A stretch of 64,000 bases of DNA from Natronococcus occultus SP4 (lineage in GTDB: Archaea > Halobacteriota > Halobacteria > Halobacteriales > Natrialbaceae), in the NCBI RefSeq assembly GCF_000328685.1, contig NC_019974.1, forward strand, positions 2,719,001 through 2,783,000, given 5' to 3'. Below, piece after piece: positions 23,992 through 33,061 of the stretch. The first letter of the stretch is position 1. Each line of letters opens with the position of its first letter. A program made the position numbers and the translations under genes. Below the pieces are notes generated by a model that was not told where the DNA came from, searched no databases, and saw only the letters and a list, made by a program, of their open reading frames with translations.

Positions 23992-26436
23992 TCAATCCTC
24001 GAGCAGCGACCGCGAGGAGTTGGTGACGACCAGCAGGCTGCTCGCGCCCATCGCGAGGGCGGCAAACAGCGGGTTGAGCAGTCCCGTCACGGCAAGCGGG
24101 ATCGCGATCCCGTTGTAACAGAACGCCCAGCCGATGTTGCCCTTGACCCGACGGTCGGCAGCCCGGGCGAGTTCGAAGACGGTGTCGACCGAATCGATCT
24201 CGTCGTCGACCAGCGCCACGTCCGCGGCGTCTGCGGCCATCGCGGTGCCACCGCCCAGCGCGATCCCCAGGTCGGCTGCGGCCAGCGCCGGCGCGTCGTT
24301 GGTGCCGTCGCCGACCATGACCGTGCGACCGGTCCGCTTGAGCCGTTCGACGGTCTCGGCCTTGCCCTCGGGCGGAACACCTGCGAATACCCGATCGACC
24401 GACGGCTCCGCGCGGAACCGCTCGGCCGCGCGGGCGTCGTCGCCCGTGAGAACGACGACATCGGTGCCCGTCTCGGCGATCGACGCCAGGGTCTCCGACC
24501 ACCCGTCCCGGAGTTCGTCGCCGACGACGATCATCCCCTCCGCGACCCCATCGCGGCCGACCGCGACCGGCACGCGACCCGTCTCGCGGCGCCCGGCGAT
24601 TCGGTCGGCGAGCTCGTCGGGCATCGTCCAGCCCTGCTCCCGGAACAGATCGGGGTGGCCGACGAGGACGTCCTCGCCGTCGACGGTGCCCGCGACGCCG
24701 TTGCGGTAGCTCTCGAACTCCTCGATGCCGTCCGCGGTCGGCTCCTCGCCAGCGCTTGCGTCGGCCGCGGCGGCGGGCTCGACGGCCCCGCCGTCGGCGA
24801 CCGGGCGCTCGGCCGCGATCGCCTGTCCGATGGGGTGAGCCGAGCGTCCCTCGAGCCGGGCTGCCCGTTCGAGGACGTCCGCCGGGAGATCGGTCTCGAC
24901 GACGGTCATCTCCCCGGTGGTCAGCGTTCCCGTCTTGTCAAAGACGACGGTGTCGGCGTCGCGGATGCGCTCGAAGACGGTGTCGTCGAAGACGACGATC
25001 GATCGCTCCAGGGCGTCCCGGATCCCCGCGGCGACGGCAAGCGGGGTCGCCAGCCCGAGCGCGCAGGGACAGGAGACGATCAACACGGTGAGCCCGACCA
25101 GCAGGGCGCCGGCGACGCCGGCTCCGGTCAGCAGGTAGACGCTCGTGACGACGACCGACAGCACGAGAACGAGGGGGACGAAGATCGTCGCCAGCTTGTC
25201 CGCGAGCTTCTGGATCCCGTGGCTCGAGCTCTGGAGGTCCCAGACCAGTTCGGTCACCCGGTCGAGGCTGCTGGTGGCGTCCTCGCCGACACGGATCGTG
25301 ACGGCGCCGTCGGTAACGAGCGAGCCGCCGACGACCGGATCGCCCGGCGTCTTGCCGACCGGGAGGGACTCGCCGGTGACGACGGCCTCGTCGACCGCGA
25401 CCTCGCCGTCGACGACCTCGCCGTCGACGGGGATCCGTTCGCCCGCCCGCACCAGCACCCGGTCGTCGGGTTCGAGGTCGCCGACGGCGACGTCCTCGTG
25501 GTTCCCGCCGGGCCGGACACGGCGGGCCTCGTCGATCTGGACCGCGGTGAGATCCGAGAGCCGTTCGGTGGCCCTGTCCTTGATCGTCGACTCGTAGTAG
25601 TTGCCCACCGAGACGATGACGATGATCGCGACGGTGACGTCGTAGTAGATGTGGTCGCCCCCGACCGCGATCGACAGCGTGCTGTAGAGGTAGGCGCTGA
25701 CGGCCGCGATCGTCACCAGCAGATCCATGTTCGGCGACCGGGTCTTCGTGGCGACGTAGGCGCCCTGCAGGATCGGCTTGCCGGTCACGCCCAGCACGAT
25801 CGTCGTCAGCGCGCCGATCATCAGGTAAAACGGCGTCGCGAGGTCACTCGCCAGCGCCTGGCTGAAGAACTCGTAGGTCCGCTGGTCGTAGAACAGCCCG
25901 CCGAAGTAGGTGGGGTAGATGATCAGCAGGTACTGCATCATCACCATCATCCCCATGAGGACGCCGACGATGATCCGGCCCATCATCCAGTTGTCGGCTT
26001 TCCGTCGCATGAACGCGTCCTCGCGGTCGTAGGCGCTGTAGCCCAGGCCGCTGATCGCCTCCCGGAGATCAGGCTGTGAGACGGCGTCGGGATCGTGGTC
26101 GATCCGGACCGTGTCGGTGACGTAGCTCGAGTCGGCGTTGCTAACCCCCTCTGTTCGCAGCGCCGCCGACTCGATGAAGGCCTCGCAGGTCGCACAGTGC
26201 ATCCCGTCGACCTCGAGGTAGGTCGACTCGTGATCGTCGGGCACCGCCCGACTCTCGTCATCGGCTCGCTGGCGACGGACGTCCTCGGGGGCGACGTCCT
26301 CGACGTCACCTAAGGCGTCGTAGACGTCCCGACAGCCGACACAGCAAAAGCGGTTCCCGTTGTCGTCGGTGACGTCGCTGCCCTCGACGGGGAGCTCACA
26401 CAGCGTGCAGCCGGGTTCGTGAGTGTGGTCTGTCAT
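23992..26436 (-). CDS. Copper-type heavy-metal P1B-ATPase (CcoI/CopA-like)
   Basis: An 814-residue pump. The N terminus has a Cys-rich metal domain ('CTLCELPVEGSDV', 'FCCVGCRDVYDAL') as in FixI/CcoI ATPases, then an HMA domain with 'VDGMHCATCEAFI'. Eight membrane segments follow, including the copper site 'VSCPCALGLATPLAV' (CPC). Catalytic motifs are 'DKTGTLT' (phosphorylated Asp near residue 499), 'SAHPIGQAIA' (HP motif) and 'GDGTNDAPALAAADLG'. The extra FCCxGC domain and the SafE-like gene 3 bases upstream point to copper delivery for a heme-copper oxidase, as in CcoI-type systems; simple copper export is an alternative. Confidence 0.92.
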   Translation of the reverse strand: MTDHTHEPGCTLCELPVEGSDVTDDNGNRFCCVGCRDVYDALGDVEDVAPEDVRRQRADDESRAVPDDHESTYLEVDGMHCATCEAFIESAALRTEGVSNADSSYVTDTVRIDHDPDAVSQPDLREAISGLGYSAYDREDAFMRRKADNWMMGRIIVGVLMGMMVMMQYLLIIYPTYFGGLFYDQRTYEFFSQALASDLATPFYLMIGALTTIVLGVTGKPILQGAYVATKTRSPNMDLLVTIAAVSAYLYSTLSIAVGGDHIYYDVTVAIIVIVSVGNYYESTIKDRATERLSDLTAVQIDEARRVRPGGNHEDVAVGDLEPDDRVLVRAGERIPVDGEVVDGEVAVDEAVVTGESLPVGKTPGDPVVGGSLVTDGAVTIRVGEDATSSLDRVTELVWDLQSSSHGIQKLADKLATIFVPLVLVLSVVVTSVYLLTGAGVAGALLVGLTVLIVSCPCALGLATPLAVAAGIRDALERSIVVFDDTVFERIRDADTVVFDKTGTLTTGEMTVVETDLPADVLERAARLEGRSAHPIGQAIAAERPVADGGAVEPAAAADASAGEEPTADGIEEFESYRNGVAGTVDGEDVLVGHPDLFREQGWTMPDELADRIAGRRETGRVPVAVGRDGVAEGMIVVGDELRDGWSETLASIAETGTDVVVLTGDDARAAERFRAEPSVDRVFAGVPPEGKAETVERLKRTGRTVMVGDGTNDAPALAAADLGIALGGGTAMAADAADVALVDDEIDSVDTVFELARAADRRVKGNIGWAFCYNGIAIPLAVTGLLNPLFAALAMGASSLLVVTNSSRSLLED

Positions 26437-26439
26437 CGT

Positions 26440-27240
26440 TCAGTGGTGATCGTGGGTGTCGACCCCCGGCGCGTCGATCCCGTCGTAGAACGGGAGCTCG
26501 GGGTGGGGGACGTGGACGCCGACGCTCATCAGCCCGTGGGCAAAGAGGACATAGCCCAGTACGACGAACGCGACGCCGAGCAGGCGGTGGACCCGCTGGC
26601 GGTGGACGACATCGACCGACTCGACGACGGTGCCGTAGAGAAACACCGCTGGAACGGTCCCGAGCCCGAGTGCTGCCAGCGCGAGCGCGCCGCCGGCCGG
26701 CGACCCGGTCGCGAACGCATAGAGGAAGGCCGGATAGAGGATCGGACACGGGAGCAGCCCGTGGAGCGCACCCAGTCCGACGATTCCGGGGCCGTTCGCC
26801 AGCCCGTCGACGCGGGTCAGCAGCCAGCCCGTCAGGCGCTCGAGACCGGGCAGGTGGATCCCGCCAGTCGTCCGTCCGAGCAGGTAGTAGATTCCGGTGG
26901 CGATGACGAACCCGCCGACGAGCAGGCCGACGCCGCCCCGGATCGGCTCGACGATCGGCGTCAGCGAGTCGGTCGTGACGAACAGGAGCCCTCCGAGCGC
27001 GCCGAATAAGGCGCCGAGCAGCGTGTAGCTGGCGGTTCGCCCGAGATTGAACAGCGCGTGCTGGCGCACTTCGTAGGTCGACAGGTGCGATCCCCGTTTC
27101 CCGGACGGCTCGCCGTCGTCCATCCGACCCGCGTAGACGGTAACGAGCGGCCCACACATCCCGATACAGTGGGCACCGGCCAGCAGGCCGATGACCAGAA
27201 AGAGGACGACATCGACGCCAAGGAGTGTGAACGGGTCCAT
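26440..27240 (-). CDS. SafE/UreH-domain membrane protein, partner of the P-type ATPase
   Basis: A 266-residue membrane protein with about six hydrophobic segments. The motif 'LLAGAHCIGMCGPLVTVYAG' near the N terminus and 'LGALHGLLPCPILYPAFLYA' in the second half are the paired signatures of the TauE/SafE-like UreH domain found beside FixI/CcoI ATPases. The C terminus is His/Asp-rich ('DTHDHH'), possibly metal binding. Its stop is 3 bases before the ATPase start, so the two genes form an operon. A role in copper handling for cytochrome oxidase assembly is inferred from this linkage. Confidence 0.8.
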   Translation of the reverse strand: MDPFTLLGVDVVLFLVIGLLAGAHCIGMCGPLVTVYAGRMDDGEPSGKRGSHLSTYEVRQHALFNLGRTASYTLLGALFGALGGLLFVTTDSLTPIVEPIRGGVGLLVGGFVIATGIYYLLGRTTGGIHLPGLERLTGWLLTRVDGLANGPGIVGLGALHGLLPCPILYPAFLYAFATGSPAGGALALAALGLGTVPAVFLYGTVVESVDVVHRQRVHRLLGVAFVVLGYVLFAHGLMSVGVHVPHPELPFYDGIDAPGVDTHDHH

Positions 27241-27389
27241 GCGTGGTCAGTGTCGAGGCGTGCTCGACTCGTTGCCCGAGCTATCCGCCCGACAAGGTAA
27301 TCCGTTTCGGCTCGCGGCTCGATCGGACGCCGGCACCACGGTCGCGCCGTTCCGAACCCGTACTCGTTCGGCCGACCGCGTCCTCGGGC

Positions 27390-27599
27390 TTACTTCTCGT
27401 GCCCTCGCTCGACCTCCCGTGCGCGCTCCTCGAGCTCGTCGGCGTCGGCGTCCGTCTCGGGACCCACGCTCGCGCCGTGGGCCTGGAGCACCGAGGCGTC
27501 GAGTCGCGAGGGCGTGAAGGAGCCGTCGTCCTCGCTCTCGTCCTCTGTGTCGCCGGTATCCGTTCCGCGACGGAGTCGCGATGGGAGCGTACGGAACAT
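27390..27599 (-). CDS. Small acidic hypothetical protein
   Basis: A 69-residue product (MFRTLPSRLRRGTDTGD...) with a basic start, a Glu/Asp-rich centre and a segment 'DASVLQAHGASVGPETDADA' typical of a small conserved haloarchaeal protein. No domain or membrane segment. It lies between the SafE-like gene and the HMG-CoA synthase gene, on the same strand. Function unknown. Confidence 0.55.
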   Translation of the reverse strand: MFRTLPSRLRRGTDTGDTEDESEDDGSFTPSRLDASVLQAHGASVGPETDADADELEERAREVERGHEK

Positions 27600-27675
27600 A
27601 CGTGTAGAAGCGTCGACAGGACTGATAACCGTTGTGGGGGGTCGGCCCCGAGAACAGAAGCGACGGTACCGACGA

Positions 27676-29013
27676 CTACTCCACGTAGCGGTACTTGCGC
27701 TCGCCCATGCGGCCCCAGCCGTCGAAGACGAACTCCTCCTCCGGGGTGGTGAACTCCTCGACGTCGACGTCCATCTCGTGGTTGTGTGCGTCGTGGACCT
27801 CCTCGTAGTCCTCCCAGCTCAGGTCGTAGCGCTCGGCAAGCTGTTCGTCGACGTTCAGCGCCTCGATCTCCTCGGCCCAGCCGTCCCGGACCGTCTCGGC
27901 GTGGATCTCGGCCTGGGCGCCGCTGCCGTAGGAGCCCACCAGCAGCGTCTGGTCGGTCATGTCGCGGCCGTTCTCGAGGGCCTGCTTCAGCGCGCTGATG
28001 CGGGCGATGTGGACCGAGCCGGTGTACCAGTTGCCGACCTCCCGGGAGATCGTTAGCGTCGGGTCGATCGTCTCGGCGTACCACTCCTGGTAGCGGTCAG
28101 TTTCCTTGAGCGCGTCCGTGTACTCGCGGCGCGCTTCGTGGTACTCCTCTTCGGTGTCGAACGCCTCCGCCCGTGGCTGGCGACCGATCTCCGCGGCGAG
28201 CTCCTCTTCGATGGCCGTATCCCGCGTGATGTAGCGGTAGCCGAGCAGACCCGCCTTGCGGACCATCCCCGGGAACGGCGTGTGGAACGGGATGAAGGCG
28301 ACGTCGTCGGGGTGGACGTCGCCCGCGACGGTCTCGAAGTCCTGCAGGGCCTCGCGCATCCGGGCGAGGTAGACCTTGACCGATCGCTTCCCGTCGACCG
28401 AGGGGAATTGCTGGTTCGGTTTGAGGAAGTCCGTCTCGTCGGCCGAGCCGTACCCCTGCTCGGGCGAGAGTTCGATGAGGTCCGGGTCCTCGGCGATGTA
28501 CATCGCGACGGCGCCCGCACCCTGGGTCGCCTCGCCCGCGTCACCGCGAGCGTAGAGGGCGGTGTCGGTCGCGATCACCAGCGCGCCCCGGCCCCGGTTG
28601 CGGCCCGCGCGGATCCAGTTGTAGGCGTCGTCGAGACTCTGGGTGCCGGCGATGCAGGCGAACTTCCGTTCGCCCTTGTTGGCGTGGTGGAAATCGCCGT
28701 CGTACACCTGCTCGAGACAGCCCGCGACGTACGTCGAAACCGGCTTCGAGTTGTCGAAGGCGCTCTCGGTTGCGACGTCGATTCGACCGACGTCGTCGGG
28801 ATCGAGCCCCTTCCGGTCCATCAGTCGATAGGCGGCGTTTGCCGCCATCGTGACGATGTCCTCGTAGCTGTCGGGGAACGAACTGGCGTTGAGCCCCAGC
28901 CCCTTCGTGTACTTCTCCGGAGCCTCGCCCTTCTGGGGGGCGAACGTCCCGGGTAGATCGAGCTTGAGGTTCCCGGTCCAGATCTCGACGGCGTCGATAC
29001 CGACTGTGGTCAT
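27676..29013 (-). CDS. Hydroxymethylglutaryl-CoA synthase
   Basis: A 445-residue thiolase-fold enzyme that condenses acetyl-CoA and acetoacetyl-CoA into HMG-CoA, an early step of the mevalonate route to archaeal isoprenoid lipids. Catalytic Cys120 is in 'RKFACIAGTQSLDDAYNWI'; the acid is in 'VGRIDVATESAFDNSKPV', and the His region is 'VAFIPFHTPFPGMVRKAGLL'. The Asn/Gly block 'NWYTGSVHIARISAL' matches the family. A TATA-like box at 29035-29044 (minus strand CATATAGATC) lies 26 bases upstream of ATG 29013, predicting a leaderless mRNA. Monocistronic. Confidence 0.93.
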   Translation of the reverse strand: MTTVGIDAVEIWTGNLKLDLPGTFAPQKGEAPEKYTKGLGLNASSFPDSYEDIVTMAANAAYRLMDRKGLDPDDVGRIDVATESAFDNSKPVSTYVAGCLEQVYDGDFHHANKGERKFACIAGTQSLDDAYNWIRAGRNRGRGALVIATDTALYARGDAGEATQGAGAVAMYIAEDPDLIELSPEQGYGSADETDFLKPNQQFPSVDGKRSVKVYLARMREALQDFETVAGDVHPDDVAFIPFHTPFPGMVRKAGLLGYRYITRDTAIEEELAAEIGRQPRAEAFDTEEEYHEARREYTDALKETDRYQEWYAETIDPTLTISREVGNWYTGSVHIARISALKQALENGRDMTDQTLLVGSYGSGAQAEIHAETVRDGWAEEIEALNVDEQLAERYDLSWEDYEEVHDAHNHEMDVDVEEFTTPEEEFVFDGWGRMGERKYRYVE

Positions 29014-29182
29014 GGTACGCGAATATTGTCCGATCTATATGATATTGTCGTTCCCCGCTTCGACGGTCGTCGAACCCAGCGTCGAGGATACGAGTGGCTT
29101 CGGGAGCGGTGGCCGACGGTCCCATCGGACCGAGCGACGGACGAGCGGGCGGTATCGCTCGTCGGCTGTCGAACCGCGAAAA

Positions 29183-29764
29183 TCAGTCTTCGTCTTCCTC
29201 GACGACCTCCGGATCGCTCATCGCGCTCTGGAGGCTGTCGAGGCCGTTGATCCACTCGGTGACCAGGCCGTACTCGAGCTCCTCGGCGACGCTCATATCC
29301 AGCTCCTCGCCGTCGATGATCAGTGTCCCGGCCTGGGCGGCGTACCCCAGCGCCGCGTCGAGATCCTCCTCGGCCTCGGCGTTTGCGGCCGCGTCGAGGT
29401 AGTCGGCGACGTCCCCCTCCTCGGCGGGGCCATTGGCGACGTACTCCTCGGCGGCAAAGAAGACACAGACGAGACTCGTCTGGACGCCGTCGACGAGGAT
29501 CAGCTTCTCCTCGTCCTCGATGTCGACCTCGCCGAGGACGACCTCGCGGACGTCCTCGATCTCGGAGAGAGTCTCCTCCTCGTCGAGTTCGCCGTCGTCG
29601 TAATCGGAGACGATCTTCGCGATCGCGATCGCGGTATCGTCCTGCAGATTGAGCAGCAGTCGTGCCGAGTCCTCGTCCTCCGGATCGATCTCCTCGTCTT
29701 TGATGCGATCGATCCAGTTCTGCCAGCGTTCCGCCGAGTAGTACTCGGTGGGGGGATTGCTCAT
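29183..29764 (-). CDS. DUF2150-family protein
   Basis: A 193-residue acidic, helical, cytosolic protein. The opening 'YYSAERWQNWIDRI' and the block 'LVDGVQTSLVCVFFAAEEYV' fit the archaeal DUF2150 family. No catalytic motif is visible. Function unknown. Monocistronic, between HMG-CoA synthase and a TatD-like hydrolase, all on the minus strand. Confidence 0.75.
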   Translation of the reverse strand: MSNPPTEYYSAERWQNWIDRIKDEEIDPEDEDSARLLLNLQDDTAIAIAKIVSDYDDGELDEEETLSEIEDVREVVLGEVDIEDEEKLILVDGVQTSLVCVFFAAEEYVANGPAEEGDVADYLDAAANAEAEEDLDAALGYAAQAGTLIIDGEELDMSVAEELEYGLVTEWINGLDSLQSAMSDPEVVEEDED

Positions 29765-29839
29765 ACAGACACCTACACCGGCCGCTTGAAATGCCTTTCT
29801 CTACCTGTATTCCGTGACGACTGTCCCCAAACGGGCGAT

Positions 29840-30691
29840 TCAGGCGCTCTCGAGCGTCGATTCGGTGTCGATCCCGTAGACGTACTCCGGGGTCTCGACG
29901 TGGGCGTTCCGGACCGCGTCCTCGTGGCCGTTCTCGAGCAGCCAGGCGACCCGACGGGGGACCGTCTTTGGCCCCATCACGGCGCCGGGCCGGTCCGGAT
30001 CGTCGATGTAATCGGTCTCCATCAGGAACGGCTCGCCGCGCTCGCTCGCTCGCTCGAGTTCGTCCTTGTCACAGATGACGCTCGGAATCGGTCCCGCGAG
30101 ACGCCCGCCCGCGTAGTGTTTGACCACCCTGTGAGCGGGGAGGCCGGCTTCCTCGGCCCACTCGGTGACTTCGGTGAGGTCCTCGCTTCCTTCGGCGTGG
30201 AGCTGGACGGCACAGTCGAGTTCGGCACCGTACTCGAAGGCCCGACGCATGACCGCGTTCGAGGACGCCCAGACGTCGTCGTCGACCTCGTAGTGGGGTC
30301 GACCCGACTTCAGCGCCAGCGCGTCGCCCGACTCGACGTACTCCGCGGCGACGTCGATCCCGCCCTGCATGATCTCGCGGGCCTGCTCGGGCGTGTAGCC
30401 CCGTTCGTCGACGAGCCGCGAGATCAGCCCCGGGTGGATCCCCAGAACGGGCCAGGCCCGTCCCGGGAGCTCCGCCGTGGCGTCCGCGACGATCTCGAGG
30501 GTCCGCTCGAAGACGGGACGGAAGTCCTCGCCCGCGTCGGCCTCGACGCCGAGGTGCCAGGAGGGTTTGTTCACCACGAGCATGTGGGTGCCGCCGACGC
30601 GGACGAAATCGCGCACGGCGTCGATCCCGCGGTTGTTGTCCGGATCGAGGTGGAGGTGGTTGTCCAGCACCGGCCGATCGTCGTCGATCAT
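29840..30691 (-). CDS. TatD-related metal-dependent hydrolase
   Basis: A 283-residue TIM-barrel amidohydrolase. ATG 30691 is chosen since the metal motif 'LDNHLHLDPDNN' (HxH) begins at residue 11 and the 25 upstream codons are Pro/Arg-rich. Other metal ligands are likely in 'VLGIHPGLISRLVDE', 'CAVQLHAEGSEDLTEV', 'RVVKHYAGG' and 'LMETDYIDDP' (Asp). The family includes DNA exonucleases and other hydrolases; the true substrate is unknown. This archaeal branch is usually annotated only as TatD-related. Confidence 0.8.
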   Translation of the reverse strand: MIDDDRPVLDNHLHLDPDNNRGIDAVRDFVRVGGTHMLVVNKPSWHLGVEADAGEDFRPVFERTLEIVADATAELPGRAWPVLGIHPGLISRLVDERGYTPEQAREIMQGGIDVAAEYVESGDALALKSGRPHYEVDDDVWASSNAVMRRAFEYGAELDCAVQLHAEGSEDLTEVTEWAEEAGLPAHRVVKHYAGGRLAGPIPSVICDKDELERASERGEPFLMETDYIDDPDRPGAVMGPKTVPRRVAWLLENGHEDAVRNAHVETPEYVYGIDTESTLESA

Positions 30692-30800
30692 ACCCGCAGG
30701 TGGGGCCGCGGCGGGTGAAAAGTCACCGACTCGCGGTGTCCGCGGCGCCTGCGGCGCCCGCGGCACCCGACGTCCGGCGTCGGAGGGACCGACCGACCCG

Positions 30801-31256
30801 CTACTCGTCGAGGGTCACCGCCTCGTCGGCGGCGTTTCGCAACGCGTCCGAACGACCGTAGCTGCCCGGCGCGATCGCGATCGTCTCGAGACCGGTTCGG
30901 CCAGCGTGCTCGAGGACGGGCTTGAAGTCCGTATCCCGCGAGGCGATCGCCAGCCGATCGATCGCGTCCTCGCCGGCCAGTGCGGTCGCGTCGACGGCGA
31001 GCTTGACGTCGACGTCGCCGCTGGTGACGATCACCTCGAAGCCGCGGGCCTCCGCGGCCTGGATGAGCCCGGGCGTGGCGTGCTCGTCGAGGTAGAGTCT
31101 GAGGACGCCGACCCTGCCGAGGTCCTCGGCGGCGGTCCGCAGGTCGTCTAAATCCACGTCGAACTCGTCGCGAAGGACGTTCGGCCCGTCGACGAAGAGG
31201 CCGACCGTCGGACGGTCGTCCCCGACGTCGAATCGGGCGCGGAGGCGGTCGAACAT
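30801..31256 (-). CDS. NYN/PIN-like domain protein
   Basis: A 151-residue protein starting at ATG 31256 (MFDRLRARFDVGDDR). NYN acidic residues are visible: 'VGLFVDGPNVLRDEF' (Asp and Asn), 'EVIVTSGDVDVKLAVDATAL' and 'LAIASRDTDFKPVLEHA'. NYN domains are metal-dependent nucleases related to PIN and FLAP folds and often act on RNA. It belongs to the archaeal 'TIGR00288' type. The start is divergent from gcvT with 125 bases between them. Confidence 0.8.
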   Translation of the reverse strand: MFDRLRARFDVGDDRPTVGLFVDGPNVLRDEFDVDLDDLRTAAEDLGRVGVLRLYLDEHATPGLIQAAEARGFEVIVTSGDVDVKLAVDATALAGEDAIDRLAIASRDTDFKPVLEHAGRTGLETIAIAPGSYGRSDALRNAADEAVTLDE

Positions 31257-31381
31257 ACCCGCGATTCGGGGATCCGGGAAAAAGGTGTGACGGATCGGCT
31301 CGGCGCGTGATCGGTGCGTGCGATGTGGCCAGACCACGGCCGACGAAAAGACATTACTACCCGCGGAGTGTCAAACCGACT

Positions 31382-32476
31382 ATGCCGCTTCAGACGCCGC
31401 CGTTACGTGGGATCCACGCCGAGCGTGGTGCGAAGTTTACGGAGTTCGGTGGCTGGGATATGCCCGTGGAGTTCGACTCGATCCAGACGGAACACCGGGC
31501 CGTCCGCGAGGACGTCGGGATCTTCGACGTCTCCCACATGGGACAGATCCACGTTACCGGGCCCGACGCCACGACGCTGATGCAGCGGCTCACGACCAAC
31601 GACGTGAGTCGTCTCTCGGTCGGCGACGCCCAGTACGCAGCGATCACGGACGACGACGGCGCGATCATCGACGACACCGTCGTCTACCGGCTGCCCGACG
31701 AGGACGGAGACGCGACCTACCTCTTCGTTCCCAACGCGGGCACCGACGAGGCGACCCACGAGCGCTGGATCGGCTACCGCAACGAGCTCGAGCTCGAGGC
31801 GACCGTCGACAATCAGACCGACGAGTACGCGATGTTCGCCCTCCAGGGGCCGGAGGCCGCGGAGCTGCTCGCGGAGACCGCCGAGGACGCACCGACCGAT
31901 CTCGAGCAGTTCGAGGCGACGTACGCGACCGTCGAGGGCGTCGAGTGCTGGACCGCTCGCACCGGGTACACCGGCGAGGACGGGTTCGAGCTCGTCGTCC
32001 CCGCCGGTGAGGCCGAGCGGGTCTGGTCGGCGCTTGACTGCCAGCCCTGCGGGCTGGGCGCTCGCGACACGCTCCGGATCGAGGCCGGCCTGTTGCTCGC
32101 GGGCCAGGAGTTCGACATCGAGTCGAACCCCCGGACCCCCTACGAGGCGGGGATCGGCTTCGCGGTCGACCTCGACACCGAGTTCGTCGGCCGGGACGCC
32201 CTGGCCGCGGCGAAAGACGACATCGAGGAACAGCTCGTCGGCTTCCAGCTGATCGATCGAGGGGTTCCGCGGCACGGCTACGACATCACGAACACCGAGG
32301 GCCGGGTCGTCGGCGAGGTCACGAGCGGCACGATGAGCCCGACCCTCGAACAGCCGATCGGACTCGGCTACGTCCCGATCGAGTACGCCGACCCGGGGAC
32401 GACGCTGCAGGTAGTCGTCCGCGGCCGATCGAAGAAAGCAAGAGTTGAGACCACGCCGTTTATCGACACAGCATAA
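31382..32476 (+). CDS. gcvT: Glycine cleavage system T protein (aminomethyltransferase)
   Basis: A 364-residue folate enzyme that moves the methylene group from aminomethyl-lipoyl GcvH to tetrahydrofolate, releasing ammonia. Start ATG 31382 ([19 protein letters not shown]). Motifs: '[20 protein letters not shown]', '[17 protein letters not shown]' (catalytic Asp region), '[19 protein letters not shown]' and '[20 protein letters not shown]'. gcvH follows after 2 bases, so the two genes are one operon. The P-protein genes lie about 10 kb upstream on the opposite strand. Confidence 0.95.
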   Translation: MPLQTPPLRGIHAERGAKFTEFGGWDMPVEFDSIQTEHRAVREDVGIFDVSHMGQIHVTGPDATTLMQRLTTNDVSRLSVGDAQYAAITDDDGAIIDDTVVYRLPDEDGDATYLFVPNAGTDEATHERWIGYRNELELEATVDNQTDEYAMFALQGPEAAELLAETAEDAPTDLEQFEATYATVEGVECWTARTGYTGEDGFELVVPAGEAERVWSALDCQPCGLGARDTLRIEAGLLLAGQEFDIESNPRTPYEAGIGFAVDLDTEFVGRDALAAAKDDIEEQLVGFQLIDRGVPRHGYDITNTEGRVVGEVTSGTMSPTLEQPIGLGYVPIEYADPGTTLQVVVRGRSKKARVETTPFIDTA

Positions 32477-32478
32477 CC

Positions 32479-32862
32479 ATGAGCTTCGACGTTCCAGACG
32501 ACCGACGGTACCGCGAATCGCACGAATGGGCGCTCCAGACCGACGACGGAATCCGCGTCGGCATTACCGACTTCGCACAGGACGAACTGGGCGACGTCGT
32601 CTTCGTCGAACTCCCCGACGAGGGCGAGTCGGTCGCCCAGGAGGAGGAGTTCGGCGTCATCGAGTCGATCAAGGCCGTCTCCGACCTGTACGCTCCGGTC
32701 GGCGGCGAGGTGCTTTCGGTCAACGAGGCGCTGTTCGACTCGCCGGAGCTCGTCAACGAGGACCCGTTCGGCGAGGGCTGGATGCTCGAGATCGAGGGCG
32801 CCGACGAGGCCGAGCTCGACGAGCTGCTGTCGGCCGACGAGTACGAGGACCAGATCGCCTGA
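32479..32862 (+). CDS. gcvH: Glycine cleavage system H protein
   Basis: A 127-residue lipoyl carrier. The lipoylated Lys is in '[20 protein letters not shown]', the conserved ESVKAxSD site. Other family blocks: '[20 protein letters not shown]' and '[16 protein letters not shown]'. It shuttles the aminomethyl group between the P, T and L proteins. It ends exactly where the convergent small membrane-protein gene ends. Confidence 0.96.
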   Translation: MSFDVPDDRRYRESHEWALQTDDGIRVGITDFAQDELGDVVFVELPDEGESVAQEEEFGVIESIKAVSDLYAPVGGEVLSVNEALFDSPELVNEDPFGEGWMLEIEGADEAELDELLSADEYEDQIA

Positions 32863-33054
32863 TCAGGGCTCCTGTGGCGTCGCCCGGTTGAAAAGTACCA
32901 TCACCGTTCCCGAGGCGACGACTGTCAGTACCGCCCACGCCAGCCACAGCGTCGGTTCGTCGAGAAGGTAGACGACGGCGAGCGTCGCGAGGAAGACGGC
33001 GGTCAGCGCCGCGGTCCACAGATCCTTGCTGCGGGTCGATTTCGGTCCCGTCAC
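32863..33054 (-). CDS. Small two-helix membrane protein
   Basis: A 63-residue protein with two hydrophobic segments ('ALTAVFLATLAVVYLL' and 'WLAWAVLTVVASGTVMVLF') between short polar ends. Third codon positions are G/C-rich. It starts 7 bases after the stop of the HTH regulator gene, so it is likely in that operon. No family recognised. Confidence 0.6.
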   Translation of the reverse strand: MTGPKSTRSKDLWTAALTAVFLATLAVVYLLDEPTLWLAWAVLTVVASGTVMVLFNRATPQEP

Positions 33055-33061
33055 CGGTCGC

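Noticed and set aside
28889-30718. Plus-strand ORF of 609 codons
   Set aside because: Covers antisense of HMG-CoA synthase, DUF2150 and TatD-like genes, which have clear family motifs on the minus strand.
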